Part shown: positions 11,245 to 23,400 of the stretch, piece after piece | Layout: every line of letters starts with the position of its first letter | Position numbering within the stretch: the first letter of the stretch is position 1 | DNA from: Caenorhabditis elegans | Taxonomy: Eukaryota; Nematoda; Chromadorea; Rhabditida; Rhabditidae | DNA length: 64,000 nt | NCBI RefSeq assembly: GCF_000002985.6 | Contig: NC_003279.8 | Location: forward strand, 2,914,001-2,978,000 | Reading direction: 5' to 3' | Made by a program: the position numbers and the translations under genes | The notes under the pieces: model-generated | The model's input: only the letters and a program-made list of their open reading frames with translations | Databases searched by the model: none | What the model was told of the DNA's origin: nothing

Positions 11245-14008
11245 ATGCTCCCGGTGCTAGTAATCTTCTCGCAAAGTCATGTAGACTTCAGGATAGCAGA
11301 ATTCGAAGCAATTTGCTCAATGTTCTCAATAAAAGTAGATTTATCGGAAAAGCTGAACACAACGGTATATAAAATTATTACGAGAACCCCACACAAAATT
11401 ATCTTAAATTATCTTACAGGACCACATGTTCATCGTCAATTTCGAAAGCCATCTAGAAGTTCGGAAGCTGCTTTCACGATCGATTCTAGTCAAATATGCA
11501 ATTGAATTATCGATCGAGGCAGAGTCATACGATATTATGTATGAGCAAATTGATAACAAGCCGGAAATAATAGAAAAATTCGATAAATTAGAGGAAAGCT
11601 TTGCGATTCGATTCTTTGCAATCGGGCGGAAAAAGAAACTTGACAGTATTGAACGGATTAAAGTGAGAAATCATTAATTTATTCTAATTTAAATTAATTA
11701 TTTTTTCAATCAGGCTTTCTTAGACGTGGTCCCATTCAATAAAGCGCCAATTTGCCTGAAATCCCCCAAAAATGAGCTGTTTCTAGTGGAAGAATACGAA
11801 AATCCCAGTGATGAAGCTCCAAAGAAAGTTTATTTCGGAAAACTAATTGGTGAAGGACGAGCCGAGCTGAAAACCAAATATAATTTACGTGATAGATGTT
11901 ATATTGGAAATACAACGATGGATCCTGAATTATCTTTTATTCAGGTTAATCTCAATAAAAGTTATGACGGCTCAAAAAATGACCTGAAGTTAGTGGAAAT
12001 TTGAAATTTGACCGACTTGTCAAGCGGATGCAAACTAACTTTTTTGAAATTGCCGTCTAATTTTGAGTATACAATTTAATTATCTTGGGTTTTCAACTCG
12101 ATTTAGGTCTTTTAAAGTCGATGGACGGCGAGATTTGGTTTAAAAAATTTAAAAATCTCGCCGTCCATCGACTTTAAAATACCTAAATAAGGTTGAAAAC
12201 GCAAGATAATAACATTGTATACCCAAAATTAGACGGTAATTTCAAAAAACTTAGTTTCCAGCCGCTTGACAAGTCGGGCAAATTTCAAATTTTAACTCAT
12301 TTTAAGTCTTTTTTTAAGCCGTTATAACTTTTTTTTGAGAAGTTTTCAAGAAGTTTCGTCATGAAATTCGGCGTTTTCAGACAATTTTAAGTCTAATAAT
12401 AATATATAGAAAAAATTCGACTTTTTCGACTACACCACCTTTAAGAAAGTGTAAAAATGTTTTTTTCTGAATTTCAGACTATTTTTTGAATATTTCACTA
12501 TTTGTTTTGCTCCATCTTCAAAATATCCCTTTTCCCTGAAAAAAACCAAAAATTTCAGTCAAATCTGGCAATGATAAGCCCTGGCGACATTGTTCTCGAT
12601 CCATTCGTCGGCACCGGTGGCCTGATCCTTCCAGCTGCGGAGTTCGGAGCTTTCGTTATCGGAACTGAAATTAATTATCAAACTGCACGAGCTCAAGGAC
12701 GATCTTCCCGGCAAGGTGTCGGGCAGCGAGGTGAATCCGAGAGCATTAAGGCGAATTTCGAGCAGTATAAGTCGGAGGTTGGGGTTTTTTTTTTTAATAT
12801 TTGACCTTAAAATTCCGATTTCAGAGTCAATTTCTAGGAGTTTTGATCGCCGACTCCAGCAAACACGGAATTTGGAGCTGTAATGCGAAATTTGACGCAA
12901 TTGTTGCAGATCGTAAGGCTTTTTTTCCAGTATAATTATAATTTTATTGCTTCAGCACCTTACGGAGTCCGGGAAAAGGCGAGGAAAACGGTTAAAAATA
13001 AAAAAGTAGATACTACGGAGGAATAGTAAGTTTTCAAATGTTTAAAAGTGGAGTACCGAAATTTGAGACTGCTTTTTTAGACCCAAAATGGTCCAAAATT
13101 ACCGAATTTCGTAATGAGACGTTTTGAAAATTTCTCAAAAAAAAGTTATGGCGGTTCAAAGTTCGGCAAAATAAGGACCATTTTCAGCAAAAATCAAAAT
13201 TTTTCCCAACTTCTCGGTGTTGCAGCGTCTGGAACTTAATTTTTATATATTCATCACTTTTTAATAAATATTGTGGCCTTTGATGAGGCGTTTATTCGTT
13301 GATTTAAGTAGATTTATGGTCAGAAGGGCACAAAATGTAACTTTTATTTGTGTCCCAAAGAACATAAATCTACTTAAATCAACGAATAAACGCCTCATCA
13401 AAGGCCACAATATTTATTAAAAAGTGATGAATATATAAAAATTAAGTTCCAGACGCTGCAACACCGAAAAGTTGGGAAAAATTTTGATTTTTGCTGAAAA
13501 TGGTCCTTATTTTGCCGAACTTTGAACCGCCATAACTTTTTTTTTTGAGAAATTTTCAAAACGCCTCATTACGAAATTCGGTAATTTTGGACTATTTTGG
13601 GTCTAAAAAAGCAAAGTTTCAAATTTCGGTACTCCACCTTTAAATTCTACCTAAAATCTAAAAATCTGTAAAATTTCCAGCGTGCAATACCAGCAAAAAG
13701 AAGAATACGACCTGGAAGCTGCATTCTGTGATCTTCTCAATTTATCAGCGCGTCTTCTAGTGATCAACGGACGGATTTCCTTCTGGTACCCGGTTATTCT
13801 CGAGAACTACTGCGCTGAAAACCTTCCAAACCATCCTGCAATGGATTTGATTTCGAATTGCGAGCAGCCATTGACAAGGAAAACCAGCCGGCGGCTTCTT
13901 AGCTACCGAAAAATCCGGGATCCCGTGAATGATGAAGCATGTGAAATTCAAAAGACAGGAGTCAGCCACTATCGGAGTGTTTTGTTTTCTTCTGCGAAGC
14001 CGAATTAA
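11245..14008 (+). CDS. tRNA (guanine-10-N2)-methyltransferase catalytic subunit, TRMT11/Trm11-like
   Basis: SAM-dependent enzyme that methylates G10 of cytoplasmic tRNAs, acting with the small partner Trm112/TRMT112. Exons: 11245-11364, 11420-11662, 11714-11944, 12559-12777, 12825-12912, 12956-13025, 13681-14008; frame is kept throughout, 432 aa (human about 463). The N-terminal half corresponds to the THUMP-like region. The family signature MDPELSFIQ leads into SNLAMISPGDIVLDPFVGTGG, with SAM-binding motif D212-G219. The catalytic DPPYG is at 300-304 and is split by intron 5 after the first base of the first proline codon. The ATG follows TTTTTGCAG by five bases, a spliced-leader acceptor. 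Introns 3 and 6 are almost wholly palindromic MITEs. An AATAAA lies at 14099. It is divergent from parp-1 and is the first of four same-strand housekeeping genes. I recall it as Y71F9AM.1, which I cannot check. Confidence 0.93.
11956..12444. mobile_element. Palindromic MITE family 1, copy 3 (TRMT11-like intron 3)
   Basis: Lacks the outer left end and starts about 11 bases after the exon 3 splice donor; the right end TACACCACCTTTAA is intact. Confidence 0.8.
13043..13645. mobile_element. Palindromic MITE filling TRMT11-like intron 6
   Basis: Ends AGTGGAGTACCGAAATTTGA and inverse TCAAATTTCGGTACTCCACC; arms about 290 bp with a centre at ACAAAATGTAACTTTTATTTGTG. It makes up almost the whole intron. 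Confidence 0.88.
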
Positions 14009-14098
14009 AATTAATATTAATTAGCTATTTAATTTTGTTTTTTTAAAATTGTTTTTAATTGTCTGTTAACTTTTTTTTGTTTAAAATTGACTTTTCCA

Positions 14099-14104
14099 AA
14101 TAAA
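14099..14104 (+). terminator. Poly(A) signal of the TRMT11-like gene
   Basis: AATAAA 90 bases after the stop codon, followed at once by a C-run/G-run pair that can form a small hairpin. Confidence 0.6.
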
Positions 14105-14178
14105 AAATCCCCCAAATTTGGGGGACAAGACTTGAAAATAGTCACGAAAAGAGGCGCAGACAGTCATCCGGTGCGACG

Positions 14179-14193
14179 GGTCTCGCCGCGAAA
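14179..14193. promoter_or_regulatory. Promoter element GGTCTCGCCGCGAAA before trap-1
   Basis: This 15-mer is the exact reverse complement of 10851-10865 in the parp-1/TRMT11-like promoter. It lies 204 bp before the trap-1 ATG, downstream of the AATAAA (14099) of the preceding gene. Such GC-rich motifs are rare in this AT-rich region. It suggests that trap-1 has its own promoter as well as, or instead of, operon transcription. Confidence 0.5.
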
Positions 14194-14396
14194 GTGTGTT
14201 TGCAGTTCGCAGCCGGTGTACGGTCATCCACAGACATGCAGTTGACGGCGAAGAAAACGCGACGTTCTCTGTCACTGTCATTCTCAGTGGCACAATTGAT
14301 ATAAAATTAGCACTTTATAAGTTTCCGCTAACTTTTTTCTCTTTTTATTCCGAAAAAAAAGTATTATATCGAGTAAAAAATATATTTTTTCCAGTA

Positions 14397-15351
14397 ATGA
14401 AGCTGTCGACCGTCTTTCTTCTCGCCGCTCTTGGATTCTGTGCTGTCTACGGTTCGTAAAAAACCCATATTTCTCCTAATACATATTCAAAATCCCATTA
14501 TTTTCCAGCCGCCGACGTCGTTGACGGAGAAGTCACAGATGACGCGCCAAAGAACTCGCAAGAAGACGATGATCTCACCATCGGAGCCTCCCCAGATGCC
14601 GGACTTGCATTCCACTTTGTTCAACCATCTGATGCCAATGTTGTTCGCGGTGAGACCCTTTTTCATCAATTCAATTTAAATTTCTAAATAATTCCGAATT
14701 TTCAGAGTTCTACACCGGAAAGCCAGTGAAATACCTGATTGGATTCCAAAACAAGGGAGAAAAGGACTTTGTCGTGAAGTACGCTGAGACATCTTTCCGT
14801 TTCCCAACTGATCACTCCTACCATCTCCAGAACGTGAGTTTTGCTGCTTTTTTCTAGGAAAAATATTTTTTGATTTTAATTAAAATTCCAACTTTTTTCA
14901 GTTCACTCGCGGAGAATACAACCGCCGTGTGGCGCCAAAGGAGGAGGTCACCCTCGACTACGGATTCTACGCCCACGAGACCTTTGCCGGACGCCCAGTT
15001 GGACTCGTCGTCAACGTTCACTACCAAGACGCCGACGGAAACGTTTTCGTGAACAACGTCTACAACCAGACCATCAATATCATGGAGGACGACTCTGGAT
15101 TCTCTGGAGAGACCGGATTCCTGTTCATCTTCTTCGTTGCCCTCTCCATCGGAGGACTCTACCTTTCCAACCAATTCCTTTCCAAGCTCTCCCGCAAGTC
15201 TGGACTCTCGAAGCGTCGCGTTGTTGAGCAAGGAACTTCCTCGGAAGTCGACTTTGAATGGATCCCAAGAGATGCCGTCAAGAACAAGGAGAAGAGATCG
15301 CCGGCCACCGTGTCACCAAAGGCTCGCAAATCCGCCAAGAAGGCTGACTAA
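14397..15351 (+). CDS. trap-1: Translocon-associated protein subunit alpha (TRAP-alpha / SSR1)
   Basis: Single-pass ER membrane protein of the TRAP complex next to the Sec61 translocon; it aids import of secretory proteins. Exons: 14397-14451, 14509-14649, 14706-14833, 14902-15351; 257 aa. A signal peptide (MKLSTVFLLAALGFCAVYG) is followed by a short acidic lumenal stretch, the TRAP-alpha beta-sandwich (about 45-168) with one N-glycosylation sequon at N163, one membrane segment (about 181-198) and a basic cytosolic tail ending KSAKKAD. Codon choice is strongly C-ending (GAC, TTC, AAC, GGA), typical of highly expressed C. elegans genes and unlike its neighbours. The ATG lies two bases after TTTTTTCCAG, a spliced-leader acceptor. 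An AATAAA is at 15619-15624. Confidence 0.97.
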
Positions 15352-15618
15352 GAAATGAGATCATGTGTAGAACGAATTCATTTTTTTTTCTTAAATATTT
15401 ATTTGATTTATCTGAATGCCTTTCCATTTGAACCACCACCACCCCCCACCTCTCACGAAGACAAATTTGTGTATATTTCTTCATATTTATTTCCGGAATT
15501 CCCAATTTCCTTATCTCTTCTCTTCTTCTCAAAAGTTGATTTACTTGTTTCTCTTGCGGGACGGGTATTACACCCGCGGCCTCATCTTGTTTTAGATTCT
15601 AAAAAATATATAAAAATC

Positions 15619-15624
15619 AATAAA
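15619..15624 (+). terminator. Poly(A) signal of trap-1
   Basis: AATAAA about 270 bases after the stop codon; the 3' UTR includes a pyrimidine-rich stretch with CCACCACCACCCCCCACC. Confidence 0.6.
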
Positions 15625-15839
15625 GATTCTCTACATAATTTGAGAGGTTTTTTGTTGTATTCTTCTTTCTTAAATAAGATTATTTGTTCAAATATCGAAG
15701 TGTCGTAAAATTAAATGTGTGGTACGCAATCCGTGGGAGTGTACATGCACCGCAGGCATCGAAGCTTACGCGCACTTCGTTTATTTTCGCATTAATTCTT
15801 AAGCTTTTCTCTATTAATTTCCACATTTTAAGCCGAAAA

Positions 15840-17255
15840 ATGTCAATGAAAACTACTCAAGAAATCAATAAAGAAGACGAGGAGGTAAGTTGTCAAAATT
15901 TTAACGTTTGAATGTGAGAAAAACGCAATTTTAATCTTTTTTCAGCTATGCAACGAGTCGAAAAAGTTTATGGACGTTTATTACGATGTGATGGACCGAA
16001 AACGCGAGAAAATCGGATTTCTCTACACACAAGTGTCAAATGCCGTCTGGAACGGGAATCCCATCAACGGGTACGACAGTATTTGCGAGTAAGTTTCGAA
16101 AATTTCGAAATTTTTGCAATTTCTTTCGCAAAAACCAAAAAAAAAAAATTAAAAATCTTGCATTTTTTTTCAGATTCATGAAAGCTCTTCCAAGTACACA
16201 ACACGATATTCAATCTCTTGATGCACAACGTCTTCCGGAAGGTGTTACTGGTGATATGTCGGGCGGTATGCTTCTCAATGTGGCCGGAGCTGTAACTGTG
16301 GACGGCGATTCGAAGCGAGCTTTCACTCAAACGCTTCTTCTCGGCGTTGAAGACGGAAAATACAAGGTTTTTGGAGATTTTACACTGCATCTTTTTTCGA
16401 ACGAGTGACTAGGAAAAGCGGTTTCTAGGCGGTGGCCGCGGGGCCGACAAGATTTAGCGGCAATTTATCTTGATTTGTTTTCCGCGTTTTTTCTTTGGTT
16501 TTTCACTGATTTTTCCCGTTTTTTGTTATTAAAACTGATAAATAAATATTTTTTGCAGATGCTAAAACAATTTCCAAGTGAAAAAATCGTGTATTGAGTC
16601 GGCAAGTAGCGGTGAAAATGGTCAAAGGATTACGGGAATACTAAACCTAAACTTTTTTCCGAAACATGATACATATGTTGCTCAGAGGCTGAAACTACCT
16701 GATTTTCATAACGAGACCGCTGAAAAAATTTTGAGATTTTCAAAATTCAACGTATTTGGCTAAAAAGTCAAGATTTTCGCACCAAAAGTTGAATTTTGAA
16801 AATCTCAAAACTTTTTCAGCGGTCTCGTTATGAAAATCAGGTAGTTTCAGCCTCTAAGCAGCATATGTATCATGTTTGGAAAAAAAGTTTAGGTTTAGTA
16901 TTCCCGTAATTCATCATATAACATTCACCACTTTCACCACTTCTTGCCGACTGAATGCATAATTTTTTCACTTGGGAATTGTTTTAGCATCTGCAAAAAA
17001 TATTTATTTATCAGTTTTAATAAGAAAAAACGAGGGAAAATCAGTGAAAAACCAAAGAAAAAACGCGGAAAACAAATCAAGATAAATTGCCGCTAAATCT
17101 TGTCGGCCCCTCGGCCACGGCCAAGAAACCGCTTTTCCTCGTCCTTCGTTCGAAAAAAGTTGCAGTGTATTTTGAATTAATTTAATGAAAAAAAAAATTA
17201 AAATAAAATTTTTTTTTTCCAGGTGAAAAGCGACCGCTTCCGTTACGTGGACTAA
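15840..17255 (+). CDS. nxt-1: NTF2-related mRNA export factor NXT1/p15
   Basis: Small NTF2-fold protein that pairs with the NXF (TAP) export receptor for nuclear mRNA export. Exons: 15840-15884, 15946-16088, 16174-16366, 17223-17255; 137 aa, the usual p15 length. The fold is recognisable from the N-terminal helix FMDVYYDVMDRKR, the VWNGNPINGYDSI turn and the core QSLDAQRLP...GGMLLNVAGAVTVDG...FTQTLLLG. The last exon adds only VKSDRFRYVD. Intron 3 is a long inverted repeat. Its donor (AAG followed by GTTTTT) is weak, and reading through it would add FGDFTLHLFSNE and stop. The gene starts about 215 bases after the trap-1 poly(A) signal. A possible SL acceptor (ATTTTAAG, ending at 15832) lies just before the ATG. 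Confidence 0.93.
16367..17175. mobile_element. Long inverted repeat making up nxt-1 intron 3
   Basis: Arms of almost 400 bp meet near 16770. Outer sequence CACTGCATCTTTTTTCGAAC returns inverted at about 17150. The repeat starts at the splice donor itself. Confidence 0.85.
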
Positions 17256-17460
17256 ACGTGTTTCCCGGATGTTTCCCTGATCTGTGCCTATTTAATTCGA
17301 TTTATTTTATTTATATTGTTGCATATCTTGTCCTGTTACTCAATGAATCTTCATCACTTCATCAAGTTTCCAGAATTTTTTGAAATTATCGGTTTTCCCC
17401 GGCCATTTTTATCTTTTTTTCAAAAATTTTGTTTCCGAGTCCCCCAGCCTCTATTTTCAG

Positions 17461-20400
17461 ATGGAAATAGATCATATGCGAACTGTGGAGCTTCTGGCTG
17501 CAAAAGCCGCCACCTGGGGTCTTCCAGAAGCTGTAGAAGATGCAGAATGTGGGAATTTTTTACCAAAATTGTTTTTTTTTATTTAAAAAATTGTTTAAAA
17601 ATATAAATCATTTAGCTGACACAGAAGAGGATGTCGTCGGACTAATTTCGGGGGCACTGAAAGATATCAAAAAACGGGAAAAAGATCTTGCGGAGCTCCA
17701 ATTTCCACCGGAAATCACCGCGATTCGATCGAATATGAAACGATTCCGTGATCTGCAGAAGCAAATTGATAATTCTAAAGCGGTAAATCGGACGAAAATT
17801 GTTATATAGATCCTATTTAAGCTTTTTTTTTTGAGAAAAACAGGTTTTTTGGGTTTTTGAAATCAAAAATAACCAAAAAATAAATTACAACACTGATTCA
17901 GCAAACAAAAAATTAAACAAAAAGGAGCAGAAAAGCTTCCGTTTTTTTTTTTTAATATTTTATGAAAAATTTCCATTTAAAATCAAAAATTAAATTGCTT
18001 TTTGATTTTTTTGAAAAGTTCGATTTTTTGTTTTTTGGTCGAAATTTTTTTTGCAACAGCCCTGCTCCTGATACCGAATATAAATGTGAAAAAAATTTTA
18101 AAAAAATTTCTTGAATCCGAAAATCGACAAATTTTGCCGCCAGAGACTAAGCCACGCCCATGATAACCGTGCCGCAGTTGTGGATTTACGAGAGATTATT
18201 ATTTTTCATCCATTTTTATTGAATTTTCACACCGATTTTTCCAATTTTTTTGTGGTTTTACATTGAAATTCCTATGATTTCCATCAATTTATGTTTTTTA
18301 TCAATGAAAACAAACAAAATTACATGAAATATTCGATTTTCAGCAGATTTTCTGTAATTTTATTTGTTTTCATTAATAAAAAGTCATAAATTAATGGAAA
18401 TCATAGGAATATCAATGTAAAACAACGAAAAATCGGGAAAATCGGTGTGAAAATTCAACACAAATGGATGAAAAATATTAATCTCTCGTAAATCCACACC
18501 TGCGACACGGTTATAATGGGCGTGGCTTAGTCTCTGGCGGAAAAATTGGTCGTTTGAATTTAAAAATATGATTTTTGGATTCATAAAAAATTAATATAAA
18601 ATCAGGGAAATTTTTTTGAATTTTTTCACATCGATTTTCGGTTTCAGGAGCATAAATATGGCCTATTGAAAAATTTTGGAGAAAATTGGCTCAATTTTTT
18701 AGAAACTTGTAAATTTTTTTAAAATTTAAAATTTAAATTAAAAGTTAAATTTTTTAAATTTTCTAGACACCTTCAAATTAAAAAAACACTGAAAAAAACT
18801 TCTTCCAGACAATGAACGAGCTACGAGAAGCCTACGAATCAGTTTCCAGTAGAACTTGTTCACTCCATGACGCTTGTGATCGGGCTCTCGCCGAGCAAAC
18901 TTCGCTTTCCACCGGCTCACAGCTCATCAAGACTAATTTGTATTATTTCAAGCAAGCTGATGCTATTATGAAGGTTTTTACAAAAAATCCGTAAAAACGA
19001 ACTCAAAGAAAAAAGAGTGCGGAGTTTGCAATTCCCTCGCGCGCACTTTTTTTAAAAATAATTTAATTTTCAACTGTGGATTCTGGCCTTCCTCATTGAA
19101 TATTTTGGCGCTCCATTGACAATCGCCTTCCGGACAACGCGTGGAAAAATGACGTGTACTCCACACGGACAAATACATTTAGTTTTACAACTGAAATCGA
19201 GCCGCGACGCGACACGCAACGCGCCGTAAATCTACCCCAGAAATGGCCGAGCCAAGATGGCCTAGTTCGGCAAAAACTCTTCCATTTCAATTTATGAGGG
19301 CAGCCAGAAGCAAGGGTGCCATTTTTCGATTTTTCGATTTTTTCGCGCAAAATCGAAAAATCGAAAAACGAAAATTTTCGATTTTTCGATTCCCTGGAAA
19401 ATCGAAAAATCGAAAAAAAAAATGTTCAGAAAATTAACCATAAAATATGATTGTTTATCTAATTTTGTTTATATTGATACGAAAACACATTGAATTTTCT
19501 TCTAAAAAGAAGAATAATGGCCAAAATATTGAGCTAATTTTTGAAAAATCGAAAAATTTCGTTTTTCGATTTTCTGAAAAAAAAAAAACGAAAAACCGAC
19601 ACCCTTGGCCGCGACGCGACACACAACGCGCCGTAAATCTACCCCAGATATGGCCGAGCCAAAATGGCCTAGTTTGGCAAAAACTCTTCCATTTCAATTT
19701 ATGAAGGAAGCCAGAAGACCGTGATTGTGAGGCTAAAAAATTATTTGACTTGAAAAATTGAAAAGTGCGCGGGGATATTGCAAACGCCGCCAAAATTTTC
19801 CGGTTTTTCGGAGTTTTTTTTTTTTTTGAAAAATGTTGGCGCACTATAAAATTTAAACAATTAAAAAAAATTTTCTCAAAAAAAATCCAAAAATAATTCC
19901 AGAAGCTCTCCGTGGCAAAGCTTATGGTAACCGGACACTCTTTCGCGGCAATATTAGTCTCAATTGACGAGTGTTTGACATATTTAAGAGCTCATCCAGA
20001 ATATAAAGAATCAGAAGCCTATATTTCAAAATTTGAGCAGTGCCTGAGCAGAGCAATGACTTGGGTTCGTGTTGCTGTGCTCGCTGACTTGGAAGCTTGC
20101 TTCAATGCAGTCAAGGATAGACAGGCTCAGTTGGAGGTAAAATATTACACAGACGCAGAAAATTTTGGCTATTTTTGAGATTGCCGTGGAATAAATTGGA
20201 AATTGGTGAAAAAACCCAAGAAATCCTAGTTTTTGAGCCCAAAATGTAAAACAAAAATTAATTAAATTTAAATACTTTTCTCAAAAAAAAACCGAAAAAA
20301 ATCACAGCCTAGGTGAAAACACCGGGCTCGTTAGGTATTTTTCTCGGCAAAACTGCAAATTCGGATGTTTTTAGCCGTGGAGCGCGTTTTCTGCAAGGGC

Positions 20401-23400
20401 TGTGCTTTTTTTTTCGGTTTTTTGACACCAGAAAATCCAAAGAAAGTCCCCAATTCATGCGAAAAAAATTTAATTTGCTAAAAAAACCCCAAAAATACCC
20501 GAATTTTGATATAAATATTTTTAATTCTTTTTTTTGAAAAAAAAATCATTGTGAACTACATTTTGCTAATTTTTTTGGTTTTCTTGGACTCAAAAACCAA
20601 AAAAAAAAAATTAATTTTTGTCAAAATAAAAAATTTTTAATCCAAAAAATCGATTTTTCGTCTAAATAAAAATTTTTTGAATTCAAAAAATCAATTTTTC
20701 GTCAAAATTAATATATTTTTGATTCAAAAATCGATTTTTGTCTAAATTAAAAAAAAAATTATCCAAAAAATCAATTTTTCGTCAATATTAAATTTTTTGA
20801 TCCAAAAAATCAATTTTTCCTCAAAATTAAAATTATTTTAAACCAAAAAATCAATTTTTAAACCAAATTAAAAAATTTTTTATCCAAAAAAATCAATTTT
20901 TCGTCATAAATTAATTTTTTAATCAAAAAAATTAATTTTTCCTCTAACTTAAAATTTTTTTAATTCAAAAAATTAAAAATTTTCTTCAAAATTAAAATTT
21001 TGTTAACCCAAAAAATCATTTTTTTCGTCTAAATTAAAATATTTTTGGCCCAAAAAATAATTTTTTCGTCTAAATTTAAATTTTTTAATCCAAAAAATCG
21101 ATTTTTCGTCTGAATTTAAATTTTTTAATCCAAAAAATCATTTTTTCGTCTAAATTAAAATATTTTTGGCCCAAAAAATCATTTTTTCGTCTAAATTTAA
21201 AATTTTTAATCCAAAAAATCAATTTTCTGTCAAAAATTTAATTTTTTTTAATTAAAAAATCAATTTTTTTTAATAAAAAAAAAACAATTTTATGTCAAAA
21301 ATTAATTTTTTTTATCTGAAAAATTAATTTTTTTTTTCTGAAAAATTAATTTTTCTTCAGAATTAAAAATTTTTAATCCAAAAAAATCAATTTTTCGTCG
21401 AAATTAAATGTTTTTTAATCCAAAAAAATCAATTTTTTGTCAAAATTTAATGTTTTTTTAATCCAAAAAAATTGATTTTTCGTCATAAATAAATTTTTTA
21501 TACCACAAAATTATGTTTTTTGTCAAAATTAAATTTTTTTAATCCAAAAAATCACTTTTTTCGCCAAAATAAAAAAAAATCTCCCACAATAACCCGAATT
21601 TTCTTAAAATAAACAAAAATTCAGCTGGACTACGAGAAAATCGGCCGTGCAGGACAAGAAGAGGACACCTTCGCATTGCTCTATGGTGTATTCGCATCGA
21701 AGGCGGCAGTCGTGAAGTGAGTTGTGTGGCCGAGTGGTTAACACGCTCACCCGCCGCGCGAGACACCACAGCTCGACCCTGACACACGGCCAGTTTGAGT
21801 TGATTCGCTCTTTCGCAATAGAGCTTTGAGTCAAATTACTGTCCGGAAATTATAGAGATGAAGCTCATTTGGAGCAATAACAATTGTTGAAGCTCCGAAA
21901 ATGATGCTCTTCCCACAATTTTCTCTAGTTTTTTTTGTTTTTTTAAAAGAGATATAAAAAATATTTAATTTTACAAAATTTTCCAGAGCCTCAATAAACG
22001 TGGTCGAACAACGTTTCTCAGCTGTACCTGAATTCGAAGAAATGCTCGCCGAGTGCCAATATGCATATTTTGCAAAACGAAATCTACTTCTCGGGCCAAT
22101 TCTCGAATCGACACTTGCCAATCTTTCTGGGTATAATTTTTTTTCGCTTTTTTTTCGGAAAACGTAAATCATAAATTTTTAAATTTTGCACTTTTTACAA
22201 AAAAATTACACAGGAAAATATAGCTTACAAATTTTAAAAATTAAAAAAAAATCCATTTTTGGATTTTTTTAAATCGGTTTTTGTTCCTAAAGAAAATTTT
22301 TTTGTAGTACTGTAAAAAATCGATAATTTTTTAATAAAAATCGATAATAATTTTTTTAAAATCAGAAATCCATAATTTTTCATTCAAAAAACGATTAAAA
22401 TTATAGATTTTTGATAAAAAATTATCGATTTTTGATTGAAATTATCGATTTTTGATGAAAATTATCGATTTTTAATTAAAATTATCGATTTTTGATGAAA
22501 ATTATCGATTTTTAATTAAAATTATCGATTTTTGATATAATTTTTTTGTAAAATTCCAGAACTCACGATGATTCGACATGTCGTTTGACTCGTGACGCAT
22601 GCACATTCATGCTCCGAACATGTGACGATGAATATCGTCTCTACCGTCAATTCTTTGTAACTCGACATACCGAAGAACGGAAACTATCAACTGACGGAAG
22701 AATTAGTCCAGCAATGTCTACAATTACTTCTGTATTCACTTCTGCACAATCTCCACAACAAGTTCACCCATTTGAGACGTTTTCCGAGCAAATGTGCCGT
22801 ACTTTGTACGATATGCTCCGTCCGAGAATAGTTCATAATCCACACTTGGAAACACTTGCAGAGCTGTGTACAATGATTAAAGTAAAGATTTCTAGCAAAA
22901 AATCGATAATTATTTCATTTGAAAAAATCTAAATTCCAATCAAAAATCGATAATTATTAAATACCATAATTAAATCTATTAATTCCATTAGAAAAGTCGA
23001 TAATTTCAATCTAAAATCAATAATTTTAATCGAAAATCGATAATTTCCATCAAAAATCGATAATTTCCACTAAAAATCGATAATTTCCACCAAAAATCAA
23101 TAATTTCAATTAAAAAATCGATAATTTCAACTAAACACCGATAATTTCCATAAAAAGTTGATATTTTTCAATGAAATACAACAGTTTCCACTAGAAATCG
23201 ATAATTTTAATTTAAAAAAAGCGATAATTTTAATTTTAAAAAATCGATAATTTTAATCAAAAATCAATAATTTCCACTAAAAATCGATAATTTCATTCAA
23301 AAATCAATAATTTCCACTAAAAATCGATATTTTTTAATTAAAACTCGATAATTTCGATATAAAATCAAGAATTTTAGTCAAAAAACGATATGTTCAATCA

